From assembly GCA_949592205.1 (NCBI GenBank), contig CATIUR010000004.1, forward strand, positions 9,675,001-9,739,000: a DNA stretch of 64,000 nucleotides, given 5' to 3'. Shown piece after piece: positions 10,374 through 21,900 of the stretch. This DNA is from Helichrysum umbraculigerum (lineage: Eukaryota; Streptophyta; Magnoliopsida; Asterales; Asteraceae). Position 1 is the first letter of the stretch. Every line of letters starts with the position of its first letter. The notes under the pieces were generated by a model, which worked only from the letters and a program-made list of their open reading frames with translations, had not been told where the DNA came from and ran no database searches. Made by a program: the position numbers and the translations under genes.

Positions 10374-10657
10374 TGTTCAACCGTATTTCGGCTTGAGTGC
10401 GGATGAGGGGAATCGCCTCTTTACACTGCACTAGTGTCGTAACCCGGATCGAGATAGTTCTCATCGAGGGTGGTAAAGGGTGATTAATTACCCATCTAAG
10501 AAGATGGGGTTTGAAGGTGGAGAGGAGCCTTTGGAGGCTGCACACATTGTGTGTGTGTTGTTGTGTGAGATCTAGGGTTTGTACCCTTATATATGTGAAG
10601 GGGAGGCCCAATAAAGAAAGCCCATGGGCCAAGCCCAAAGTGAGGGATACACTATCA
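10374..10657 (-). repeat. LTR (3' copy in element orientation)
   Basis: 284 bp, nearly identical to 15064-15349. Includes a GT microsatellite that is two bases shorter than in the other copy. Confidence 0.88.
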
Positions 10658-10672
10658 AGTCCCCCAAGTTCG
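10658..10672 (-). other. Putative polypurine tract of the non-autonomous element
   Basis: The minus strand reads GAACTTGGGGGACT directly before the LTR start TGATAG. A diverged copy of this block, with CCCCCC and the following GTATGATA-like words, recurs near 11172-11200, suggesting an internal duplication of the 3' end. Confidence 0.55.
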
Positions 10673-11883
10673 GTATGATATGTTTATACATGTCGTGTCG
10701 AACTTATTTAATACGTCACTGCCCGCAACATGACAAAGATGTCAATCATGGAGGCAATGGTCTTACAAAATAATCGAGCAGCAGAGACTACGCGGAACTC
10801 CCCAATCAAGTTGGTAAGATGAGCCATGAGCTCTAAATAAGCCGAGCCAGGGCATGGCTTAAGACAAACTGCGAAGACGAGCTGAGCTCTAAACGAGCAG
10901 AGTCCGAGTATGGCTCCAGGACAAGCTGCTCACACAAGCGAAGCTCGGAGCGAGCCGCTGAGATGGGGTGAGTTCTAAACGAGAGTCCGAGCAATGCTCT
11001 AAATAGGACAAAGCTATCGAGATGAGCAACGACCGTAGCCTTGACACGGAAATATGCCAAAAGGACCTGCAAACGGTCAGCGAACATACTTGCAATGTAG
11101 TTCGTCAAAAGAAAAGCAAGAGACATTCCTTGCAAAGTAATTCTGAAGGGATGACGGATAGTACATCATCACTCCCCCCAGTTCAGTATGATAACTTTGT
11201 CAAGTATCATATTTGAACTTGTCATTGCGTCGTGACATATTGCCTCACATCAGCACTCTGCTGGGATAAGGGCTTATCCATGCGACACAACGACATTTAT
11301 TCATGCCTGTTAACGTCAATTTCAGCTGGAATCAGGTCTTACAGTTTATTCGGACCGAATTTGTTTTGTTTTAAGTCATGACGATTGTAGATTTCTAGAC
11401 TACATTATGAGTTGGTGTGTGGCGGAGGTTCACCTCGGCTCGACCAATATTCCGGTCACTTCCAAATGATAATTTGGTGGACCTCTGCCAGCGGGAAGCT
11501 AGAAGGCATTCCCTTACGGGGGCAGGCTCGCAGCGCGCTCTTGGGCTTAGCTGATTGCGTGAAAATCATATGCCAGTGCGCGGTGCGACGACGCCGAAGG
11601 CGGTTTTAATTTCTCACTTGTCTTTATGAACGTACGTAAAAGCATATAAGTAAACTTTTTTGGTTAAACTAAAGCCTCGAGGGTGGATCAGTTCCCTCGA
11701 TGCTTCGCGAAGGGTGGATCAGTTTCCTCCGAGCTTAAAAGTCAATAATGCTATTGTACAATTGTTTATATGGGCTTAACCGACCTTGTTAAAAGGTTTT
11801 ATGGTGCGTAGCCATTTATTGCAAGGAAAATACTTCCTTGTGCCAAAAACGTTTGAAGAGACGAGCTTGAAAACTTACTCATT

Positions 11884-12205
11884 GAATAGATGAGCTGAGA
11901 GCTCATTGCCGAAGCGATAAGTCGCGAGCTCATTGCTGATGAGGTGAGCCTAGGGCTCGCCACTGAAGTCATGAGCCGAGAGCTCGTAGCTGAAGAGGTG
12001 AGCCGAGGGCTCGCTGCTGAGGTCATGAGCCGAGAGCTCGTAGCTGAAGAGGTGAGCTGAGGGCTCAAAACTGATGAGATGAGCTCATTTAAATGAGAGC
12101 TGAGAGCTCATAGTTGAAGAGATGAGCTCATTCATTGAAGAGATGAGCAGAGAGCTCATAGTTGATGAGATGAGCTCACTCAATGAAGAGATGAGCTGAG
12201 AGCTC
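11884..12205. repeat. Degenerate tandem repeat of GAGCTGAGAGCTCAT units
   Basis: About ten copies of a 27-33 bp unit containing GATGAGCTGAGAGCTCAT or its variant GGTGAGCCGAGGGCTCGC. Each unit contains an AGAGCTC palindrome. The apparent ORFs here are repeat translations, not genes. Confidence 0.75.
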
Positions 12206-12216
12206 ATATCATCGCG

Positions 12217-12530
12217 GAACTTGGGGGCGGAACCCATCGCGGAACACGGGGGCGGAACCCCACGGCGGCATCGCGGACCCCGGGGGCGGAACCCAGCGGC
12301 ATCGCGGAACCCGGGGACGGATCGCTAAGGCGGCATCGCGGAACCTGGGGGCGGAACCCAGGGGCGGCATCGCGGAACCTGGGGGCGGAACCCAGGGGCG
12401 GCATCGCGGATCCCGGGGGCGGAAACCAACGGCGGCATCGCGGAACCTGGGGGCGGAACCCAGGGGCGGCATCGCGGAACCCGGGGGGAACCCCACGGCG
12501 ATATCGCGGAACCCGGCGGCAGGACGGAAC
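12217..12530. repeat. 34-bp GC-rich minisatellite
   Basis: Roughly nine copies of a 34-bp unit containing GCGGCATCGCGGAACC and GGGGGCGGAACCC. The open minus-strand frame here (12598-12209) gives only a Gly-Ser-Ala-Met-Pro-Pro repeat and follows from the unit, so I do not call a gene. Confidence 0.85.
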
Positions 12531-13189
12531 CCGACGGCGCTAGCGGCGGGGCGGAACCCGGGTTCTTCAATCAAAGCAGAAGAGGCCATGAGTCCCAATG
12601 TAAATTATATTATGCTTGTCCTCAGTTCAATAGTACTAAAAATTTTAGTAGTATTGAACTTAAGTGATCCCGAAGCCCGAGCATACGAGAGATCCCGGAG
12701 CTCGGTTTGATGTTTATTACAAGAAATAATATGTATGTTTCCACCTTTCTATTTTGGCACATTGCCTTGGGTAAAAAATGGAATTATTTCATTGCCATTT
12801 ACAGAATAGTGAAAAGGATCATTTTGACAGCACATTTTGTCCGGTAATGTACACGCTGTGAACACTTGTACTATTTAGAAAATTTACACCTTTTTTGTAC
12901 AAGTGAAATTGCAACAAAACGTTCGTTATTATTCAAAAACTTTACACTTTTTGAATAATAGATAGATATACAGTTGTATTGTAAATTTGTATGTACACAC
13001 AGCATGTGTGTATGTTTCTTACTTCACTTTCAAAAAGATAAGAAACTTACAAAGGGGATTTATCTGAGGAGCTGGCAAGGCAGCAGTGATAAGAATAGCA
13101 CCGTGATTAACCTTGTAACGTCGCCCGCAACGTAGAATTGATCTTTGTCAAACGCGGCATGGGCACGATGCACGAAGCAATGTTGAAAG

Positions 13190-14575
13190 AGGCTCGGAGC
13201 TTGGTTCCATCTCGGAATGAGCTTGGAGCTAGTTCTCGGATAGTTCGGGATATGTCGATGAGCCCGGAGCTCGGAGTACATGTACGAGACCGGAGCTCGT
13301 GTTAACCCAGAACGGAACCAGCTTGGAGCATGAAGTCCGGGGTATGTGAACGAGGCCGGAGCTCGGACTTCGGATAACGTGATTGGAGCACGCGCATAGT
13401 ACGAGCATGGAGCTCGGTTTCACCTCGGACGAGCTCGGAACTTGAACGAACCTAGGACTGTGACCTCGGAGCTCGGAGCTCGGAGTCCCGAGTATGTGAA
13501 GGATCCCGGTCCTTAGTTTGATCTTGGAACGAGCTCGGAACTCATGTACGAGCTCGGAGTTCGGAATTCGGAATTCGGTTTACATATCAAACGAGCGCGG
13601 AGCTCGGAGTCCAGCGACGCGGAGCTCGGAGCTGCGTCACGGAGCTTAGTTGGATGGCATCACGGGGTTATGTCAACCCAGATGCGAAGCTCGGAGCGGT
13701 GTAGCTACGTAAAAATGATCGCGGAGCTCAGATGCGTTCCTTTAGAAAACTTAGCTGTACTTGCGTATATATTTTGCTTCGTAAAGCGGAGGCAGTCATC
13801 AATTCTTGCACATAGCAAAGACCTTGGCATCCATGTTATAGTTTAGCACGTGGGATACCATGATAAAGGCCACAATTCATTTATGCTTTTTTTAGTTTGT
13901 ATTGTGGAGAGATGCTACAAACGCATCTTTTGGGTTTGGGTTGTACCAATGCATTGGGTACTTGTACCATTTCCTTCCTTTTCCATTATTAACAAAGGAA
14001 TATAAAGTTGGGAGAATAAGTGTTCTACGCTGATTATTAAATCATCTATCAACTCGAGCTCAAAGCTCAACTGAATGTGCTCGGAGTTCGGGTATTATTC
14101 GAACGCGGCACGGAGCTCGGAGTTCACCAGAACATGTCTTGGAACTCGGAGTGTACGGAAGCTAGTAGTGGTGTTACCCATGCTTTTGTCTTGAAACGAG
14201 CACAGATCACGGCGGAACTTGTATATAATCGGAACTCGGAGCTCTGCCCAGAGGCGTTTTGGAGCTCTTCTCGAAGCGAGCGCGGAGGTCGGAGCTCCGT
14301 TCGAACCCGCAAGCACGGAGCTCGGATGTATGTCAGAACGAGCTTGGGCTCGGATTACGTCGAAACTAGTTCGGAACTTGGAGATATGTCAGAACTCGAA
14401 GCATGTTGGAATGAGGTCGGACTTTGTAGTTAACTCGGAACGAGCTCAAAGCTCAGAGTATGTCGGTACGAGCCCGGAGCTCGGAGCTGTATCAGAGGCG
14501 ACGCGGAGCTCGGATCTTGGGAGCCATCGTGGAACGAGCTCGGAGCTCATCGCGGAAAAAACAATGGAATGAGCT
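13190..14575. repeat. Dispersed GAGCTCGGAGCTCGGA repeat field
   Basis: Dozens of GAGCTCGGA or GAGCTCGGAGCT words spaced about 25-50 bp apart over 1.4 kb, interrupted by unique AT-rich DNA near 13750-14060. ORFs on both strands come from this composition. Confidence 0.75.
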
Positions 14576-15042
14576 CGGAGAGTGAAAAATCCATATATAA
14601 ATCACATCTCGCCTCTTGATCATGTATTTTATCCGTCTTTTCCCATTTGGTTAATGAACCAATGGCAATAAAGGTATTGGCAGGTAGTGGATAAGCATCA
14701 GAAAAGTTCCTGCACTTGTACACTTCGCACGTAATAATGTACATTTAATTTATAATGAATAACCACCCAAAAATTTGTACATCTGAGCTCATAAAACTTC
14801 GATTATCATGAAATAAAAAAGTTACAATCTTTATGAATCAAAAGATATAATGGATCTAAATCAGAAAGTGATGATTTTTTTTTTCTTTTTTCATATACGA
14901 GCTCAAATCATATTCTACACACACTTATGTATGTAATTTTGTAGAGATTTAGGATAATGAAAATGTAAAGAAATCTTACTAAACGAGTCAGATCTAACCC
15001 GTTTATTTGATTGATGATGAGAACACGAGACACATAGTTACG

Positions 15043-15063
15043 TGTCCCACGGATGGTGCCAAT
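15043..15063 (-). other. Putative primer binding site of the non-autonomous element
   Basis: Directly inside the 5' LTR the minus strand reads ATTGGCACCATCCGTGGGAC. TGGCRCC-type starts are common in primer binding sites of plant Gypsy elements. I have not assigned the tRNA. Confidence 0.6.
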
Positions 15064-15349
15064 TGTTCAAGCGTATTTCGGCTTGAGTGCGGATGGGGGG
15101 AATCGCCTCTTTACACTGCACTAGTGTCGTAACCCGGATCGAGATAGTTCTCATCGAGGGTGGTAAATGGTGATTAATTACCCATCTAAGAAGATGGGGT
15201 TTGAAGGTGGAGAGGAGCCTTTGGAGGCTGCACACATTGTGTGTGTGTGTTGTTGTGTGAGATCTAGGGTTTGTACCCTTATATATGTGAAGGGGAGGCC
15301 CAATAAAGAAAGCCCATGGGCCAAGCCCAAAGTGAGGGATACACTATCA
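15064..15349 (-). repeat. LTR (5' copy in element orientation)
   Basis: 286 bp, nearly identical to 10374-10657, followed on the plus strand by the target duplication ACTTA. Confidence 0.88.
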
Positions 15350-15354
15350 ACTTA

Positions 15355-16045
15355 TAACACGAGTTTTTTTTCCTTCGTACGTTAATATGTTAGTCAATTC
15401 CAATAGTCAGTACGTGTTACTCTTACATATTTTAGTTTAAGAAAACAAATAAACGCGTGTACTACAATGTCCAATCTAATCTCCTCCACTTTCACATGGC
15501 GTACTAAGGTCCTTATATCGAACCAAATATGATATAGCATTTCTACATTGATCAAGATCTTGAACGACAGTCTATCGTACAAGCTTAACATGTGACACAT
15601 TAAATGTTCAGACAAACTCTTGCCTAAATGCTGTTATCACCTCACATATGTTCAATCTAGCTTGGTAGAAAACATGATAATCTATGTATAACATTTTAAC
15701 CTTTCATGATTCCTTATATTTTTACTCATACACGTACATATCTACGACGCGCATTAGACACGGGAAATACATGGATAACCTACATTAACATACAACACAT
15801 GGAACATTGAATTATATGTCGATATCGTTACCGTTTTCATCCATAAATCAATGGCATTGGACACGTATCGACTAATTTGGCCAAAAATTAATGGAACACG
15901 GATACATGTCGTTTTACATAAACTTGATTTCCAATCATTTTCATGGTAGCTAGTACTTTTGTATACATCACGATTTTATTACAGATTAAGTTACTTTTAG
16001 ATAATCACAATCACAATTCACAATCATAATTAAATGATAGAGAAG
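15355..16045. other. Spacer, no gene seen
   Basis: AT-rich intergenic DNA after the target duplication of the non-autonomous LTR element. No open frame with recognisable protein features. Confidence 0.4.
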
Positions 16046-16839
16046 AGTTCAATTAAGACCATTTATTTTGTGTGAGAATGGGGGAACCAACCACAATATG
16101 CCATGTGTTACTTTTTTCTCTCCCATTCACGTTTTTAAAAATTAAATATCTCATAAACGACAAGTCGAAAAATCATGAAAATTGCACCATATTTTTCAGC
16201 GTTTTATCCTCTTCGATTTGCCGTCCATCAAGGCATACTTCCGACGAACTTTTTTTTTCATTTTTTTGTGTGGGTTTTACATATTAGTAACACATGTGTT
16301 AGTGATTGATTATACATTTGATTTAGGGTTTAGGGTTAGGGTTTAGAGTTAGGGTTTAGCAGGGTTTAGTGTTTGGGTTTAGCAGAGTTTAGTGTTAGGG
16401 TTTAGCAGGGTTTAGGATGATTTAGGGTTTAGAGTTTTATAAAGCGTTTAGGGTTTAGGGTTTGGGGTTTAGGGGTTAGGGTTTAGGGTTTGGGGTTTGG
16501 GGTTTCGGGACGAAACCCCAAACTCCAAACCCTAAACCCTAACCCCTAAACCCCCAAACCCTAAACCCTAAACGCAACACTGTAACACACGTGTTAGTAA
16601 TGTGAAACCCACTAAAAATAATGAAAAAAAAAAAAACTCGTCGAAAGTATGCCTTAATGGACGGCAAATCGAAGAGGATCAAACGTTGAATCTAATGGTG
16701 CAATTTTCATAATTTTTCGATTTGTCGTTTGTGAGATATTTAACTTAAGGGGTAAATGAGTTTTGTATTCTCTTTGTACACATGACACCATATCATTGGT
16801 TCCTTTATTATCATATAAATTTTTAGTCTCATTTGAACC
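16046..16839. mobile_element. Fold-back (MITE-like) element with a telomere-like core
   Basis: Two arms of about 250 bp are inverted copies. The left arm (16046-16315) runs from GTTCAATTAAGACC through the AAATCGAAGAGG-complementary region to AACACATGTGTTAGT. The right arm (16570-16839) runs from AACACACGTGTTAGTAATGTG through GGACGGCAAATCGAAGAGGAT to AGTCTCATTTGAACC. The centre is TTTAGGG repeat on one strand turning into CCCTAAA on the same strand near 16510. No coding capacity. The superfamily is not determined. Confidence 0.75.
16318..16575. repeat. Interstitial telomere-like repeat in inverted orientation
   Basis: About 190 bases of degenerate GGGTTTA units switch at GGGTTTCGGGACGAAACCCC (about 16499-16518) to CCCTAAAC units. 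The unit equals the Arabidopsis-type plant telomere repeat, but it is imperfect and lies within the fold-back element. Confidence 0.85.
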
Positions 16840-17151
16840 TTACCTTAAATGATAATCACAAAACCGTTGAAAAACAAGTATTTATGACGGAGTATAAATA
16901 ATTATTGGATAAACAGCGTAAAAGTAGACACGGAACTATAACATATCTACCGAGGTAGCAGAAATTACTTGTAAAAAATTTGGATCCCCTTTCAAGTTTC
17001 AACATCCGCCCATCCATTAAAGTTTAGGGGTGTATATCTAAAAAATAGACGTTCACGAAAATATATAGGTATCTAAAACATACATTAAATCATTCTCTTA
17101 TCGAAGTATCGAACTCCTCGGCATATATAGTACGTTTAGGATAAGTTGCAA

Positions 17152-17312
17152 ATTTTTTTTTTCCTTTTTTTAGAAAGGCATATATCCTACTACTATTACT
17201 ATCACACGAATAATCTACGAATATTTATAACTTGTCCTGATCCAGGATTTGAATCCTCAACCTCAAGGTTGGAGGGACAACTCGATACTGCTAGGCCAAT
17301 AGCCCTTTGATG
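17152..17312 (-). mobile_element. tRNA-derived SINE, minus orientation
   Basis: On the minus strand it starts with CAAAGGGCTATTGGCCTAGC, followed by an A-box-like TAGCAGTATCG and a B-box-like GGATTCAAATCC, then a body sharing CGAATAATC-type sequence with the plus-strand copy 150 bp away, and ends in an A-rich tail. It is flanked by an 11-bp direct repeat ATAAGTTGCAA (17141-17151 and 17313-17323), the expected target duplication. Confidence 0.85.
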
Positions 17313-17460
17313 ATAAGTTGCAACTTTATAATCACAATAATATCGTTCATTCTCTTATTCTCTTATTGGAAATCAACTTTATAATCAGGACATAAAATAA
17401 AATAATGTTTCAGTTCTTATGATAGTTATGAAATGAATTTATCATATGTTCATAAACTAC

Positions 17461-17591
17461 CAAAAAGCCATTGGTCTAGCGGTATCGAGGTGACCCTCCA
17501 AACTTGAGGTTGAAGGTTCAAGTCCTGAGGGCAACACAAATTATTAATATTCGTGAATTATTCGTGTGGTACTAGGAATAGGATAACTTGC

Positions 17592-17633
<42 letters not shown>
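17461..17633 (+). mobile_element. tRNA-derived SINE, plus orientation, long poly-A
   Basis: Starts AAAAAGCCATTGGTCTAGC, with an A-box-like TAGCGGTATCGAGG and a B-box-like GGTTCAAGTCC. The body has ATTCGTGAATTATTCGTGTGG and the tail is about 40 A. The short direct repeat AAACTAC (17454-17460 and 17634-17640) flanks it. The uninterrupted A tail suggests youth. Confidence 0.85.
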
Positions 17634-17638
<5 letters not shown>

Positions 17639-17640
17639 AC

Positions 17641-18306
17641 ATTGACAAAATCAACGGGGTTGGTCGGATTCACCCACCAACATTTTTTTTCATCTCCTTT
17701 CTTTCTTTACAGCAAATATGTCGAATGTATTTGATTCACCCACCAACATTTTTTTTATACTTTTTCCTCTTTTCTTTACAGCAAATATAATTTAACATTT
17801 TGAATAGTGTGAAATTATCAAAGGGTCTTGGTCTATCGATATCGAAATAACACTTCATCGGTTATCAGTTCGATCAAGTATAATTCGTAATGTTAGTACA
17901 AAGGAGAAGCTACTTATAAAAGTTACCTGTACGTATCACTTTTAAGCATTTAAATTCATGGTGAATCATAAAATTATATTTCTTTTCTTAGCCACTAGGT
18001 TTTTAAGCCTTTACCCGTTAAGGACACATTTACTAATTAACAAATTTGGCAAAATTATCATTAATTGTTATTAACAATAAGTCAAAAGTCATTAGATTGA
18101 TGTTTTAATTTTAGGGTATCTATCTATAAACTATACTTAAAGCAGAATAGCTTAAAGTAATCCTCACCCTTAATTATGTTTTTCCAAATTGATCCGACGA
18201 TGTAGATTAATTTTTTGATACTTACACTTAACCACCCTTTATATTTATCATAAAATGTTTTGCTATTTATTTATTAATTAAATAAAGTTGGAAGGAATAA
18301 ATAAAC

Positions 18307-18310
<4 letters not shown>
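17641..18310. other. Spacer left of the giant MULE, no gene seen
   Basis: AT-rich DNA with a doubled GATTCACCCACCAACATTTTTTTT word (about 17665-17760) and the possible old SINE. No supported coding sequence. Confidence 0.4.
17815..17925 (+). mobile_element. Possible diverged SINE relative
   Basis: AAAGGGTCTTGGTCTATCGATATCG resembles the head and A box of the two nearby SINEs, and GGTTATCAGTTCGATCAAG sits where a B box would be. There is no clear tail or target duplication, so this is tentative. Confidence 0.35.

Positions 18311-18346
<36 letters not shown>
18311..18346. repeat. (TA)n tract at the left end of the MULE
   Basis: About 18 TA units end exactly where the inverted terminal sequence begins. 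A matching (TA)n tract (56414-56443) lies outside the other end. Any 9-bp target duplication would be hidden in these tracts. Confidence 0.9.
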
Positions 18347-18350
<4 letters not shown>

Positions 18351-18500
18351 GAGGATCCAGAGGGAAGTGTTGATCTTGAGGGAAGGGGGAAGCTTCTTTT
18401 TGGCCGTTAGATCATTCGTTCAAAAACAGAATTCCGGCGTACTTAAGTTTCAGATCCGTCAAGCTGATTGTAGGTGACAAGGGTACTTCTGTCATTTTAC
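18347..18500 (+). repeat. Left terminal inverted repeat of the MULE
   Basis: Starts GTGAGAGGATCCAGAGGGAA. Similarity to the right end is strongest over the first 60 bases and continues patchily to GGGTACTTCTGTCATTTT, which matches GGGGCATTTCTGTCAAT at the other end. Confidence 0.8.
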
Positions 18501-18918
18501 GTTCTTTTTTAAAACCGTATTTTTAATTAATAATATTTAATTTAATCATTTAGGTTCTCGATTTTTAATGCAATCGTCGATTTTTTTCTTCTTTCGCGAT
18601 TATTTCCATTCTAATTTAGGATCTTAAATCAGATAACGTTCTGTTCTTGTCATTCGATTTCATGTAATGTAATTCGATGATTATATCTGCGATTATTACT
18701 TCATTCAAACGGGGTGTTCAATACTAATTTCAGGTCTGTAATTGTTAATTTTTGTAATTATAACATCGATCTCGTGTTAATTGTTCATTCTCAAGTCTAC
18801 AACACCAACAAGAACGAATTTCGTTTGTATATATGTTGTTTCGATTTTTTATTATTTATTAGGTTTTTTCTTTGTTTTGTTAATTTAATGTAATTGTTTA
18901 TTTCTCACAGTTATTACG

Positions 18919-21900
18919 ATGAATTCTCCTAACAATGTTTCTTTTGAATCGAATTCAAATGCTCCTCCTCGAAGTGGTTAGTTATTCTGAAATTAATAGT
19001 TTAGATATTCGTTTTTGATTGGAATTACATGTTGTTTCTTCATTTTATTTGTTATTTTCATGTTTGATGTTAGTATTCATTCTGGTGATTGTTAACTGTT
19101 AGCATATAATTTTGGTTATTTAATTTTTGTTTTTGTAATTTTTTGTAGTTTATGTGCCACCTTCTAGCTCAAATATTTGTTTTTGATTGGAATTACATGT
19201 TGTTTCTTCATATTATTTGTTATTTTCATGTTTGATGTTAGTATTCATTCTGGTGATTGTTAACTGTTAGCATATAATTCTGGTTATTTAATTTTTGCTT
19301 TTGTAATTTTTTGTAGTTTATGTGCCACCTTCTAGCTCAAATATTTGTTTTTGATCGGAATTACATGCTGCTTTCTTAACCTGTTCTGTTATTTTCATGT
19401 TTGATTATATTATTCATTGTGGTGATTGTTAATCTGTTTTGTTATTTCCTTGTTTTATTATATTATTCATTGTGATGATTGTTAACTGTTACTATATTAT
19501 TTTATTTATTAAATTCAAATTTTTGTAACTTTTTGTAGGTTATGTTCCTTCTTCTAGCTCAAATATTCGTTTTCAATCGGAATCACATGATGCTTCTTCA
19601 TCTGGTTGGTTATTTCCTTGTTTGATTATATTATTCACTGTGATGATTGTTAACTGTTACTATATTACTTTATTTATTAAATTCAATTTTTTTTCTATTT
19701 TTTGTAGGTTTTGTGCCTTCTTCTAGCTCAAATATTCGCCTTCAATTGGAATCACATGATGCTTCATCTGGTTTGTTATTTCCTTGTTTTATGATATTAG
19801 TCATCGTGGTGATTGTTAACTGTTACTACATTACTTTTGTTGCTAAATTCAATTTTTTGTAACTTTTTTTAGGTTATGTTCCTTCTTCTAGCTCAAATAT
19901 TCGTTTTCAATCGGAATCACATGATGCTTCTTCATCTGGTTGGTTATTTCCTTGTTTGATGATATTAGTCATTGTGGTGATTGTTAACTGTTACTATATT
20001 ACTTTGGTTACTAAATTTAATTTTTCCCTATTTTATGTAGGTTTTGTACATTCTTCTAGTTCAAATATTCGCATTCAATTGGAATCACATGATGCTTCTT
20101 TAAATGTTCCTGATTCTACTGGTTAGTTTTATGTTCATAATGCATATTATCTATGATGTACTTCATCTCATTTATTTTTATGTTGTCTTTTTAGGACGTA
20201 GTTCTTTTCCTAGAAGACATATTCTATCTGCTGTTGAACAAGAAAGCCCTCATGGTTCCAAGTGTTGGATTCCTTTAGTTCCTCATTCTCTTAAACCAAA
20301 GATTGGTTCTATTTTTAGATCATATGATACGTGTTGGGTTTTTTACCAATTGTATGCTGAAGCAGCTGGTTTTGATCCTAAAAAATCATCACAAAATAGA
20401 TTATCAGATGGTTCGGTCTCATACAAGGTATATAGGTGTACAAAATCTGGTGTTTCTCAGAAATTATACGTTGATTCCTTGAAAACTGATTTGAAAAAGC
20501 CTGCTACTAAAAATGTTGTTAACCGAAAGTGTTCATCGATTAAAACAGATTGTGATGCTAGTCTTAGGGTGCGTATGCTTAAGAATGGTACTTGTAAGGT
20601 TGTTAAGTTTTTTGAGACTCATAATCACAAGTTAGTATCTGAAGAAAACAAGAATCAGTTGAAGAAGAGAAGGAAATTGGATTTTGATGATATGAAGCAT
20701 GTTCATGATTTAAGTAGCCGTTCGAATATTGGTCCAAATATTGCTCACAAAATTAAATGTGATTTGAGTGGTGGTTATGAGTTTGTGGGTCCTAGCAAAG
20801 TTGATTTTAAGAACTTCAAAAGGGATATTAACCGCTATATAGGTGAGAGTGATGCACATTTAGCTATTGAGAATTTGCTTAGGAAGCAAGAAGTTCTTCC
20901 TAATTTCTCATGTGAATATAAGTGTGATGAAGAAGGAACACTTCTTGGTGTTTTTTGGGCCGATAACATCTCTAAACTCAATTACCAAGAGTTTGGCGAC
21001 ATGGTTTGTTTTGATGCAACCTACGACACTAATAGGTATATTTATTTTTTTCTCTATTTTTAACATTCCCTGTAATGAGTATTATTATTTCCTTATGTTT
21101 TTTTTAATTATTGTTTTTTTCTTTTTTTTTCCAGGTACAATATGAAATTTGTTCCTTTGACTGGTGTCGATAATCATAAGCGTTGTGTTATATTTGGAGC
21201 TGCTTTACTTGATACCGAGAGCATTGGAAGTTTCGAATGGTTTTTAGACTGTTTTTTAAAAACATTTGGAAAGGAACCTTCTATAGTAGCCACTGATCAA
21301 GACCCAGCTATGAAACAAGCTATTTCCTCCAAATTTAACAGTGCGAAGCACCGTCTATGTATGTGGCATATCAGCAGTAAACTGAAATGGAAGGTATGTG
21401 TTTTCTGTAATATTAATTATCATTGATTCTTGATGCATATTAATTATTACATAGTGCAAAATTATTTGTCCCTTTATTTAATAAATAACATTTATATATG
21501 ATTACATTGTTTATAATCATACATGATTGAAGTTATTTTTATTATCACTATTTTTTTGTTTAGGTAGTTGCATTGTTAACATTGATATTTATTAGATAAT
21601 ATAGTTAAGTATAGAAAATATCATTGAATTCTGATAGATATTAATTAACATTCATTCTGATTGTGATGCATATTAATTAACATTCATTTTGATGAATATT
21701 ATTAAATTCTTCTTTGTATTTTTTTTTTTAGGTTGGTCCTAAATTGTATTGCAATAAACTTTTTCGTAAGAAGATGAATATGGTATTCTGGAATCAGGAA
21801 ATGACTGTTGAAAAGTTTGAAAAGTTATGGAAAACAATTATTGATGATGTTGGACTTCATGAGAAACGTTGGTTTAATGATATGTATGTTATGAAAGAAA

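Larger units (their letters stand above)
10374..15349 (-). mobile_element. Non-autonomous LTR retrotransposon without protein genes (4.98 kb)
   Basis: Two direct repeats of 284 and 286 bp (10374-10657, 15064-15349) flank 4.4 kb and are themselves flanked by a 5-bp target duplication ACTTA (10369-10373, 15350-15354). Read on the minus strand, the LTR starts TGATAGTG and ends TTGAACA. The 5' LTR is followed by ATTGGCACCATCCGTGGGAC, which looks like a primer binding site, and the 3' LTR is preceded by CTTGGGGGACT, which looks like a polypurine tract. No gag, protease, RT or integrase is visible. The inside is made of GC-rich tandem repeats. By eye the LTRs differ at about three bases plus a two-base indel, so it is young and must have been moved by proteins of another element. 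Confidence 0.85.

Noticed and set aside
10345..10638. 97-residue minus-strand ORF over the LTR at 10374
   Set aside because: It lies in an LTR and its near-copy occurs in the other LTR; there is no protein family signal.
12209..12598. 129-residue minus-strand ORF rich in Gly, Ser, Ala, Pro
   Set aside because: It is a translation of the 34-bp minisatellite; other frames on the same strand are open too, as expected when the unit lacks stop codons.
14077..14572. Overlapping plus-strand ORFs near 14077-14572
   Set aside because: They arise from the GAGCTCGGA repeat field, which has few stops in any frame; there is no recognisable protein.
16318..16575. A true telomere or chromosome end
   Set aside because: The units are degenerate, change orientation at the centre and lie inside a fold-back element with unique DNA on both sides.
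17461..17530. A functional tRNA gene
   Set aside because: A- and B-box-like words are present, but no cloverleaf can be drawn, and the sequence continues into a SINE body with an A tail and target duplication.
20867..21145. 92-residue plus-strand ORF within the transposase gene
   Set aside because: It is an alternate frame of the main exon running into an intron; the correct splice gives the DATYDTNRY transposase motif.
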